NCBI RefSeq assembly: GCF_007828045.1
Contig: NZ_VITN01000008.1
Coordinates: 62,001-126,000, forward strand
Direction of reading: 5' to 3'
DNA: 64,000 nucleotides
DNA from: Nitrospirillum amazonense
GTDB lineage: Bacteria > Pseudomonadota > Alphaproteobacteria > Azospirillales > Azospirillaceae
Shown: piece after piece, positions 9,933 to 17,385 of the stretch
Layout of the letters: the number at the start of each line of letters is the position of its first letter
Numbering within the stretch: the stretch's first letter is position 1
Position numbers and translations under genes: made by a program
The notes under the pieces: generated by a model
What the model was told of the DNA's origin: nothing
Databases searched by the model: none
What the model saw: only the letters and a program-made list of their open reading frames with translations

Positions 9933-10312
9933 TTTTCGGCTCCCCATGAAAAACGTGGCGCTTCACTAGGTTTCGCGCCTTGGGGGTGCACGTTAAATTT
10001 TGGTTGATTGTTTATTTCCGTATTATTACCGGAGAAGAAATCGTCGCGGGCTTTAGTCGATTAACGATCTCGTTATAAATTAAACATTCTGTTAGTTTTG
10101 ATGCGATGGGCGCGGGAATCCGGCGGAACCACTTGGTTCCTGTTGATCTGGCTTTGACGCCGATCGTGGTTTGACATGAATTTTGGGAGCGGCATCAGAT
10201 TTATACTGATAATGATTTTCATGGCGCGCCGGCGCGCCCGCTGCGCCACTATGACGCAGCGGGTCATGGACTCCGCCCCCGGTCGGTGGACCAAGATTGA
10301 ACGGATCGGGAT
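9933..10312. other. Intergenic region upstream of TonB receptor
   Basis: 380 bp without a convincing gene, noticeably more AT-rich than its surroundings from 9980 to 10220. It holds the promoter region of the receptor on the minus strand, the Fur-like box at 10208-10222 and, directly after it, a perfect GC palindrome, GGCGCGCCGGCGCGCC (10223-10238). The glycosyltransferase gene to its right ends into this gap, so the palindrome could also help end that transcript. Confidence 0.6.
10208..10222. promoter_or_regulatory. Fur-like box
   Basis: GATAATGATTTTCAT matches most of the classical Fur-box consensus made of GATAAT hexamers. It lies upstream of a TonB receptor on the minus strand, as expected for iron-responsive control, though about 275 bp from the start codon. 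Binding by Fur is inferred from the sequence match alone. Confidence 0.5.
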
Positions 10313-11509
10313 TTAGCGTGTCAGGATGTTGACGGCCGCGAATAAATCCAGGATGTGGCGGGCGCGGACGTCCCAGGTGTGGTGCGTGGCGGCCTGGCGG
10401 AAGCCCGCCCGGGCTACGGCCGCCAAGCCGGCCGGGTCGGCCTGTGCCGCCTCGATGCGGCCGGGCAGGGTTTCCAGGGCGGTCCAGCGATAGAACAACA
10501 TGTCACGCCCGTCGGTGTAGTGTCGGTCGTAGTAGCGGCTGGTGTCGGACACGACGGCGGCGCCGTTGACCTGCGCCGCGAACACCCGTTCGTGTCCGCC
10601 CGCGACGAAGTTGTTGTTGCTGTTCAGCACCATGCGGGTGCGGCGCAGCAGGCGCAACGTCTCCTCGAAACTGCCTTCGCCCCGCCAATCGAAGGCGGGG
10701 AAGGGCCGGTCCTCCCATCCTTTGCCGTAAACCACCAGCGGCACCCCGGCGGCGTTCAAGGTCACCAGCAACTGGTGCCGGCGATAGGCTTCCACATAGC
10801 GGTAGACCTCGCGTGATTTGCGGATCAACTGTGTTCGGCTGGCGGGGGTCAGGCTGGTGTCGCGGACGGCCATCACCTGGTCGATGGCATCCTCCAGCGA
10901 CAGCGTGTCCTGGCTCAGCGCCAGGTCGGCGGCGTCATCGAACAGGGTGGTGACGAAGTTGCGCTCGGCGCTGTGCCATTCCCGCCGGGGTGTGCCCCGG
11001 TAGGTGCCGGTGAACAGCAGGGGGATGTCGCGCCGCGCCGCCCAGTCCTGGAACAGCGTTTCCTCGTCCGGCATGGCTGGCGGAATGCTGGTGTTGGCGC
11101 CCGGCGGCATCAGCGACAGCGCGGCGAAATGTTCGGGGGGAAAGCTGTCGCGCACCAGCTTGACATGGCTTTCGTCGAGGAAGCTGACGATGAGCCGCCG
11201 GTCCATCTTGATTTCCAGCCGGGGCCACAGATGCACCGGATGGTCGACATGCAGGGTGATGAACAGGCTGTCGACGGCATCGTACAGCGTCTGGTCGCCG
11301 ACGCGCATATCCACCCCCATGCCGTTCAGGGAGTAGAAAAACTGCACCGGCTGGCTGAGTGCGGCGTTCAGCCGCGCCATTCCGTCCGGGAGCAACAGGT
11401 CGACCACGATGGCCTCGTGTCCCATGGCCGCAAGGGCCGCCGCCAGCTGGTCGATATGCAGCCGAAGCGAGCCGTACTGCGACTGGCCCTTGAACAGAAC
11501 GATACGCAT
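10313..11509 (-). CDS. CgeB-like glycosyltransferase family protein
   Basis: 398 residues from the ATG at 11509, which has a GGAGAGAGGT Shine-Dalgarno directly upstream; a longer in-frame version to 11662 lacks one. The N-terminus (MRIVLFKGQSQYGSLRLHI) forms a Rossmann-like half. The C-terminal half carries the glycosyltransferase group-1 pattern seen in CgeB/DUF3880 proteins: a GKGW segment, then NSNNNFVAGGHERVFAAQ and an aspartate/tyrosine-rich stretch before a helical end. It probably transfers a sugar to a surface polysaccharide or protein; the donor is not evident. It stands alone on the minus strand, next to another TonB receptor gene in divergent orientation. Confidence 0.7.
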   Translation of the reverse strand: MRIVLFKGQSQYGSLRLHIDQLAAALAAMGHEAIVVDLLLPDGMARLNAALSQPVQFFYSLNGMGVDMRVGDQTLYDAVDSLFITLHVDHPVHLWPRLEIKMDRRLIVSFLDESHVKLVRDSFPPEHFAALSLMPPGANTSIPPAMPDEETLFQDWAARRDIPLLFTGTYRGTPRREWHSAERNFVTTLFDDAADLALSQDTLSLEDAIDQVMAVRDTSLTPASRTQLIRKSREVYRYVEAYRRHQLLVTLNAAGVPLVVYGKGWEDRPFPAFDWRGEGSFEETLRLLRRTRMVLNSNNNFVAGGHERVFAAQVNGAAVVSDTSRYYDRHYTDGRDMLFYRWTALETLPGRIEAAQADPAGLAAVARAGFRQAATHHTWDVRARHILDLFAAVNILTR

Positions 11510-12008
11510 GACCTCTCTCCTGGCGCGCCGGCCCTTGGCGCCTAAGGTGCCCCAGCCGGGCTGGTGACGCCAGCGTCGGACACCGGTGCCCAGACGGTCA
11601 TGAATCGTTAACCAATATGTCGCCGTCTTTTCAAGCGGATGGCGTAACGGACGCTCTCCCAACCCTCGCTGGATGATCGTCCATGATCTTGGTGAGCCGC
11701 CGCCGGGCCCTATCGCCGTTGCTGCTGGGCGCCGCCGCCCCGCCGGCGATGGACGCGCACGCTCAGTCGCTGGCAGGCACCGGCCACGACCACCCCGGGG
11801 TGAAGCGCCCGCAGCCCGTGTGACGGAAGGCCGTATACCGAAATGTCACACCGTTGCCAGTAAACGGATCGGTAATCGCACTGTCTTAAAATATTCACAT
11901 CGCGTTGCTATGCAGCATGCGCTTTCAAGCCGGACATAAAGGTGACCATATCACTTCTGTGTATTACCGGATGGGGAAGATTTTAAATAAATCGAAGGGG
12001 GAAATTCG
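11510..12008. other. Divergent promoter region, glycosyltransferase / TonB receptor
   Basis: About 500 bp without a supported gene. It separates a minus-strand glycosyltransferase from a plus-strand TonB receptor and must hold both promoters. The half near the receptor (11850-12005) is AT-rich. I see no clear Fur box here. Confidence 0.5.
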
Positions 12009-14279
12009 ATGCTGAAGAATCGGTTGTTGGCGGGTGTGTCTCTGCTCATCCTCGGTATTTCGAGCGCCACGTTCGCGCAGACGGCGCCGGACGCCGCGGC
12101 GGATGCCGATGCGATGCAGGAAATCGTCGTGTTCGGCCGGGGCGAAACCCGCCAGGTGCAGGCCATCACGCCCATGGACATGCAGATCGCCGTTCCGGGC
12201 GCCAGCCCCATCAAGGTGATCTCCAAGCTGCCGGGCGTGAACTACCAGGCCGCCGACCCGTACGGCGCCTACGAATGGGCGGTGCGCATCTCCGTGCGCG
12301 GCTTCAACCAGAACCAGCTGGGCTTCACGCTCGATGACATCCCGCTGGGTGACATGAGCTACGCCAACGACAACGGCCTGCACATCAGCCGCGCCATTTC
12401 GTCCGAGAACCTGGGCGTTACCCAGATGGCCCAGGGTACCGGCGCCCTGGACACCGCCTCCACCTCCAACCTGGGCGGCACGCTGAAGTTCAAGTCGGCC
12501 GATCCGGAGACCACCGCCGGTGGCCTGGCCGCCGTCAGCTACGGCAGCAACGCCACGGTGCGCGCCTTCGGCCGCATTGAAACGGGTGAGATCGACGGCG
12601 GCGGCCGCGGCTACCTCAGCTACGACTACCAGCACGGCAACAAGTGGAAGGGCCAGGGCGAGCAGTGGCAGCAGCAGGCCAACGGCAAGTTCGTCCAGCC
12701 GGTGGGCGAGGGCACGCTGACCACCATGGTCAACTACTCCGACCGGCATGAGAACGACTACCAGGACCTGTCCTTGGCCCTGATCGGCAAGTTCGGCTAC
12801 AAGCTGGACAACATCTCGGACAACTACACGCTGGCCAAGGCCATCGCGACCGCCTACCAGGCGGGCAAGCCCATTCCGGCGCCCTACTCCACGCCCGATG
12901 ACGTCTACTTCGACGGCGCCGGCAACCGTGAAGACATCATCGGCTCGACCCAGCTGGAATACCCCATCAACGACCGCCTGTCGCTGAAGGCCATGGTCTA
13001 CGGCCACCATGACAAGGGCATGGGCACCTGGGATACGCCCTACCTGGCGACCCCCGCCGCCTTCGGCGGCTCCCCCATCTCCATGCGCACCACCGAATAC
13101 ACGGTGTCGCGCATCGGCACGGTGGACAGCCTGACCTACACCCTGGCCGACCACACCATCGAAGGCGGCCTGTGGTTTGAGAACAACGACTTCGACCAGG
13201 CCCGCCGCTTCTACGGCCTGGGCATCAACAGCCCCGGCCGCACGGCGGATGAGTTCCAGGAGAACCCCTTCGCCACCCAGTGGCAGTACACCTTCAACAC
13301 CAAGACCTACGTGTTCCACCTGCAGGACACCTGGCAGGCCCTGGACAAGCTGAAGATCAACTACGGCTTCAAGTCGATGAAGGTGGAGAACGAGAGCCAG
13401 ACGCAGCGCTACACCTCGGCCAGCGACATCATCAACGGCTCCATCGACACGTCCAAGGGCTTCCTGCCGCAGGTGGGCTTCAACTACCAGCTGTCGGACG
13501 AGGCCGAGCTGTTCGGCGACTACGCCAAGAACGCCCGCGCCTTCGTCAGCTCGCACACCGACGGTCCGTTCTCGACCACGCAGTCCGGCTTCAACGCCAT
13601 CAAGGACAAGCTGAAGCCCGAAACCTCCGACGCCTTCGAAGTGGGCACGCGCGCCCACGTCGATACGTTCGAGGCGGTGGCCGCGGCCTACTACGTCAGC
13701 TTCCACGACCGCCTGCTGGCCACCACCGTGGGCTCGGGCATCCAGGGCAACCCGTCGGCCCTGTCCAACGTGGGCGGCGTCACCTCCAAGGGTATCGAGC
13801 TGGCCGGCACCTGGAAGTTCGTGAAGAACTGGTCGCTGTACGGTTCCTATTCGTACAACAAGTCCACCTACGACGATGATACCCTGAACGGCGACGGCAC
13901 CCTGTACGCCGCCACCAAGGGCAAGATCACGGTGGACAGCCCGCAGAACATGGTGAAGGCCGAACTGTCGTTCGACAACGGCATGCTGTTCGGCGCCATC
14001 TCGGGCAACTATATGAGCGAGCGCTATTACACCTACATCGACGATGGCAAGGTCCCGGGCTACATGACCGTGGACCTCAGCTTCGGCTACCGCTTCCAGG
14101 GTGGCGGCTGGCAGCGTGACCTGGAAATCCAGGGCAACGTCACCAACCTGTTCGACCGCCACTACGTCTCGTCGATCGGCACCAACGGTTACACCGTCAG
14201 CGACCCGACGGGCTCCTTCCAGACGCTGCAGGCCGGCGCCCCGGCCGCCGTGTTCGTCTCCGTGCGCAAGAAGTTCTAA
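12009..14279 (+). CDS. TonB-dependent outer-membrane receptor
   Basis: 756 residues. The ATG follows GAAGGGGG, a good ribosome-binding site. A signal peptide (LLAGVSLLILGISSATFAQ) is followed by a TonB-box-like EIVVFGRG near residue 40, then the plug (VISKLPGVNYQAADPYGAYE, SVRGFNQNQLGFTLDDIPLGD) and a 22-strand-type barrel ending in VFVSVRKKF, with the usual terminal phenylalanine. The unusually short plug motif spacing and MQIAVPGASPIKV resemble receptors in the carbohydrate/iron-chelate group, but the ligand cannot be assigned. It is monocistronic: hairpins with T-tracts follow it directly. Confidence 0.92.
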   Translation: MLKNRLLAGVSLLILGISSATFAQTAPDAAADADAMQEIVVFGRGETRQVQAITPMDMQIAVPGASPIKVISKLPGVNYQAADPYGAYEWAVRISVRGFNQNQLGFTLDDIPLGDMSYANDNGLHISRAISSENLGVTQMAQGTGALDTASTSNLGGTLKFKSADPETTAGGLAAVSYGSNATVRAFGRIETGEIDGGGRGYLSYDYQHGNKWKGQGEQWQQQANGKFVQPVGEGTLTTMVNYSDRHENDYQDLSLALIGKFGYKLDNISDNYTLAKAIATAYQAGKPIPAPYSTPDDVYFDGAGNREDIIGSTQLEYPINDRLSLKAMVYGHHDKGMGTWDTPYLATPAAFGGSPISMRTTEYTVSRIGTVDSLTYTLADHTIEGGLWFENNDFDQARRFYGLGINSPGRTADEFQENPFATQWQYTFNTKTYVFHLQDTWQALDKLKINYGFKSMKVENESQTQRYTSASDIINGSIDTSKGFLPQVGFNYQLSDEAELFGDYAKNARAFVSSHTDGPFSTTQSGFNAIKDKLKPETSDAFEVGTRAHVDTFEAVAAAYYVSFHDRLLATTVGSGIQGNPSALSNVGGVTSKGIELAGTWKFVKNWSLYGSYSYNKSTYDDDTLNGDGTLYAATKGKITVDSPQNMVKAELSFDNGMLFGAISGNYMSERYYTYIDDGKVPGYMTVDLSFGYRFQGGGWQRDLEIQGNVTNLFDRHYVSSIGTNGYTVSDPTGSFQTLQAGAPAAVFVSVRKKF

Positions 14280-14310
14280 GATCGCGTAATTTGCATAAAT
14301 GCGAAATTTT

Positions 14311-14340
14311 GGGGGTGTGACCTTTTGCGGTCTCACCCCT
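14311..14340 (+). terminator. Stem-loop downstream of TonB receptor
   Basis: GGGGTGTGACC pairs with GGTCTCACCCC (one mismatch) around a TTTTGC loop, 30 bp after the receptor stop codon. There is no strong T-tract, so it may work together with the second hairpin at 14367. Confidence 0.5.
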
Positions 14341-14366
14341 TATGAGGAAAGACCTATATCTTTCAG

Positions 14367-14404
14367 GGGCCTCGCCGGCTAACCGGCGGGGCCCATTCTT
14401 TTTT
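14367..14404 (+). terminator. Rho-independent terminator
   Basis: GGGCCTCGCCGG and CCGGCGGGGCCC form a 12-bp stem (one G-U pair) with a CTAA loop, followed by ATTCTTTTTT. This is the clear transcription end for the TonB receptor gene and isolates the next gene. Confidence 0.8.
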
Positions 14405-14429
14405 CCCGCGCAGGATGGGGAAGGGTCGC

Positions 14430-15017
14430 ATGCACCAGCTCACTTATGGCGATCGCCTGCAGGCCGTGATCCGGGACGATGCCCGGCGCATGCGGCTGCT
14501 GGCCCATGTCCGCGCCCTGGACCTGCCGGATTGTTGGATTGGCGCCGGCTTCGTGCGCAACGCCGTGTGGGACCACCTGCACCGTCCGCAGGCCATCCCC
14601 GAACCGGCGGGCGGGGCGCCCGACAGCGACGTGGATGTGGTGTGGTTCGACGCCGCGCGCCCGTCCATCGCGGTGGATCGCGACCTGACCGACCGCCTAC
14701 TGGCCCTGGCGCCCGATGTCCCCTGGTCGGTGAAAAACCAGGCCCGCATGCACTGCCGCAATGGCGACGCGCCCTATGCCGGCTGCGCCGATGCGTTGTG
14801 CCACTGGCCGGAAACGGCCACGGCCGTGGCGATACGCCTGACGCCGGAGGACGCGCTGGAGATTCTCGCGCCCTTTGGCCTGGACGACCTGTTCGGCCGC
14901 CTCATCCGCCCTACGCCCACCTTCCGGGGCGCCAAGTACGAAATTCTGCGCCAGCGGGTGCGCGAGAAGCGCTGGCTGGAACGCTGGCCATTGCTGCGGG
15001 TGGTGGACGCGGACTGA
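14430..15017 (+). CDS. Nucleotidyltransferase-family protein (DUF925-like)
   Basis: 195 residues. I prefer the ATG at 14430 because GGGGAAGGG lies 5 nt upstream; the ATG at 14415 overlaps that site. The protein shows the family's G-A-G-F-V-R-N-A-V-W segment near residue 38 and the acidic motif DSDVDVVWFD near residue 68, typical of the pol-beta nucleotidyltransferase fold. A C-terminal FGLDDLFGRLIRPTP stretch is also characteristic. Its substrate is unknown in all members I can recall. It lies between a terminator and an MFS gene and may be transcribed alone. Confidence 0.75.
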   Translation: MHQLTYGDRLQAVIRDDARRMRLLAHVRALDLPDCWIGAGFVRNAVWDHLHRPQAIPEPAGGAPDSDVDVVWFDAARPSIAVDRDLTDRLLALAPDVPWSVKNQARMHCRNGDAPYAGCADALCHWPETATAVAIRLTPEDALEILAPFGLDDLFGRLIRPTPTFRGAKYEILRQRVREKRWLERWPLLRVVDAD

Positions 15018-15140
15018 ATTAAGCCGCCGTCAAGCCCCCGTCCGGGGTGGGTCTGGTTTTCGCAACTAACCGTTTCCTATTTAACCGATCCCCGGTACTG
15101 AAAACGGCCGCCCTTGTCCCCAGCACAGGTCCGCCGTCCC

Positions 15141-16349
15141 ATGACCGTGTCCCCCCAAAGCACGTTTCGCCAAACCGCGTCGGGCGGCCTGTCCGCCGGG
15201 CTGACCGTGCTGTTCGCCATCACCTGTGGCGCTGTGGTCGCCAACATCTATTACGTCCAGCCGCTGCTGGCCGATATCGCCGCCAGCTTCCAGGTGGGCA
15301 TTGGGTCGGCGGGCATGCTGGTGACGGTGACCCAGGTGGGCTATGCCCTGGGCCTGCTGCTGGTGGTGCCGCTGGGCGACACCCACAATCGCAAGCGCCT
15401 GATCCTGACGCTGCTGGCCCTATGTATCGTCCTGTTGCTCGCGGCCGCGGCCAGCCCCGGCTTCCTCACCTTCGCCGCCGCGTCGCTGGGCGTGGGCGTG
15501 CTGTCCTGCGCCGCCCAGGTGGCGGTGCCCTTCGCCGCGTCCCTGGCGCCGGACCACAGCCGGGGCCGCACCGTGGGCACGGTCATGAGCGGCCTCATCC
15601 TGGGTATCCTGCTGGCCCGCACCATCGCCGGCGCCATCGCCCATTACGCAGGCTGGCGCGCCGTCTATATCGCCGCCGCCGTGGTGATGACGGTGCTGGG
15701 CGCCCTGCTGGCGCGTGCGCTGCCGGCCGACCCCGCCCGTCCCAGCATCCCCTACGGCCGGTTGATGGCCTCCGTCCTGCACCTGGCCCGCACGGACGCG
15801 GTGCTGCGCTGGCGCTCGCTGATGGGGGCCCTGGGCTTCGCCGGCTTCAGTGTGCTGTGGACGGGCCTGACCTTTGTGCTCAGCGACGCGCCCTATCATT
15901 TCGACCAGGCCACCATCGGCCTGTTCGGTCTGGCGGGCCTGGCCGGCGCGCTGGCCGCCAGCCGGGCGGGCCGCCTGGCCGACAGGGGCCATGCCCACGC
16001 GGCCACCGGCCTGTTCGCCGCCGCCTGCCTGGCGGCCTGGGGGTTGATGGCCTTGACCCACTGGTCATTGATCGCGCTGACCGCCGGCATCCTGCTGCTG
16101 GACATCGGCGTGCAGGGCCTGCAGATCACCAACCAGAGCGTCATCTACGCGGGCAATCATGGCGCCCGGGGCCGGGTCACCACGGTCTACCTCACGACCT
16201 ATTTCGTGGGCGGCGCCTGCGGCTCGGCCGTGGCCAGCCTGGCGTGGGGCCTGGGCGGCTGGCTGGCCGTGTCGGCCACCGGCGGCGCCGTCGCCCTGGC
16301 GTTGCTGGGCTGCTGGCTGCTGGCCCATGCCCGCCGCGAGGAAGTGTGA
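15141..16349 (+). CDS. MFS transporter (DHA1-like efflux permease)
   Basis: About 402 residues with twelve predicted transmembrane helices. The ATG at 15141 is preferred to an in-frame TTG at 15114. The loop between helices 2 and 3 carries the MFS signature GDTHNRKR (G-D-x-x-x-R-K/R), and NIYYVQPLLADIAASF at the end of helix 1 is typical of the AraJ/YdhP-like drug or sugar efflux group. It probably exports a small molecule by proton antiport. It ends 3 bp before the convergent end of the next gene. Confidence 0.85.
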   Translation: MTVSPQSTFRQTASGGLSAGLTVLFAITCGAVVANIYYVQPLLADIAASFQVGIGSAGMLVTVTQVGYALGLLLVVPLGDTHNRKRLILTLLALCIVLLLAAAASPGFLTFAAASLGVGVLSCAAQVAVPFAASLAPDHSRGRTVGTVMSGLILGILLARTIAGAIAHYAGWRAVYIAAAVVMTVLGALLARALPADPARPSIPYGRLMASVLHLARTDAVLRWRSLMGALGFAGFSVLWTGLTFVLSDAPYHFDQATIGLFGLAGLAGALAASRAGRLADRGHAHAATGLFAAACLAAWGLMALTHWSLIALTAGILLLDIGVQGLQITNQSVIYAGNHGARGRVTTVYLTTYFVGGACGSAVASLAWGLGGWLAVSATGGAVALALLGCWLLAHARREEV

Positions 16350-16352
16350 GGC

Positions 16353-17258
16353 TCAAGGCCCGCTGACCACCAGCCGGTCGGCGCCGATGTACCGGCGCAG
16401 CACATCGGCCAAGGCCGTGGCCTGGACGGCGCGGAAAGGGTCATGCCCGGTCAACACCAGGGCCACGTTGGCAGGCGTGATGTCCAGCACGGCGGCGATG
16501 GCCACCTGCAGCTTCAGCCGCCGCACCTCCGCCGCCAGGTTGTGCGACTGGCCAGGGTCGATATGCACCCCCTTCTCACCCGTGCGGAAAGCCAGCCGCA
16601 CGGCGCCGGTGTCCGGCCGGGACGCCGCGGGCGCACGGGCGAGCAAGGGGACGGTATCCGCCCGCCCGCCCTCGCCGGACGGCATTTGCGCCGTGGAGAA
16701 GTCGGGCAGGGCGGGGCAGCCGTCGGCCACCGCCCGCGCCTGGGCGCGCATATGCTCCAGCCGCGCTTGGCCGTCCTGGTCCAGCTTCGCCTCCAGGCCT
16801 TCCATCCCCGCCAGCCAGCGCTCCATGACATGGCGCGTGCCCAGGGCGCGCGGCGCGGTCGAGGCCGCCAGCTGGTCCATCAGCGTGGCGCTGGTCTCCA
16901 GCTCCAGCCGGGCCAAGTGGCGTTCCAGCAGGGCCAGCTGTTCCATCGCCTCGGTGCGGCGCGGCTCCTCCAGTGCGTCCACCTGGGTGCCGATGACGGC
17001 GACGAAGGACAGGACCTCGCTGAACAGGGGCGACAGGCGGCGCAGCGTGGCATACGCCTCGTCCACGTGCGGTTCCGCCGCCAGGGTGCGGGCGCAATCG
17101 GCGCCCAGGGCGCGCACGGCCTCGTTCAACTGGGCGATCTTCTGGCGGGTGGCGCGATAGCGGCGGGATTGGTCAGCGTCACGCGGCCGCCGCCCCTCCT
17201 GGGGACGGCGCCGGACATCGGGGATCGGGGCCGGCGGTGACGCCGTTTCCCTGGACAT
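16353..17258 (-). CDS. Hypothetical protein, helical / coiled-coil rich
   Basis: 301 residues from the ATG at 17258; an upstream in-frame TTG at 17300 is less likely. I do not recognise the family. The first 40 residues are arginine- and proline-rich, residues 40-190 are strongly helical with heptad-like leucines, and the C-terminal 80 residues (LKLQVAIAAVLDITPANVAL, then VQATALADVLRRYIGADRL) look like a small alpha/beta domain. There is no signal peptide or membrane segment, so it is probably cytoplasmic. It is divergent from the TPR-glycosyltransferase gene at 17386, across a 127-bp promoter gap. Confidence 0.55.
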   Translation of the reverse strand: MSRETASPPAPIPDVRRRPQEGRRPRDADQSRRYRATRQKIAQLNEAVRALGADCARTLAAEPHVDEAYATLRRLSPLFSEVLSFVAVIGTQVDALEEPRRTEAMEQLALLERHLARLELETSATLMDQLAASTAPRALGTRHVMERWLAGMEGLEAKLDQDGQARLEHMRAQARAVADGCPALPDFSTAQMPSGEGGRADTVPLLARAPAASRPDTGAVRLAFRTGEKGVHIDPGQSHNLAAEVRRLKLQVAIAAVLDITPANVALVLTGHDPFRAVQATALADVLRRYIGADRLVVSGP

Positions 17259-17385
17259 GCTTGTGCGGCCTGGCCTCTTTGGTCGAGACTGCGTCAACAA
17301 TCGTTAGTTTACCATAAGTCGACCCCCGCGCCAGCGGTGTGGGGGAAGGGGCTCTCTGGGGCATTTTGGGGAAAGGGGTGTCGCC

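Noticed and set aside
11683-11823. 46-codon frame with a leucine/alanine-rich start resembling a signal peptide
   Set aside because: No ribosome-binding site and no recognisable family; the hydrophobic run is what GC-rich DNA gives by chance.
11964-14336. 790-residue open frame antisense to the TonB receptor at 12009
   Set aside because: Low-complexity V/G/A/H composition; the plus-strand receptor has signal peptide, plug and barrel.
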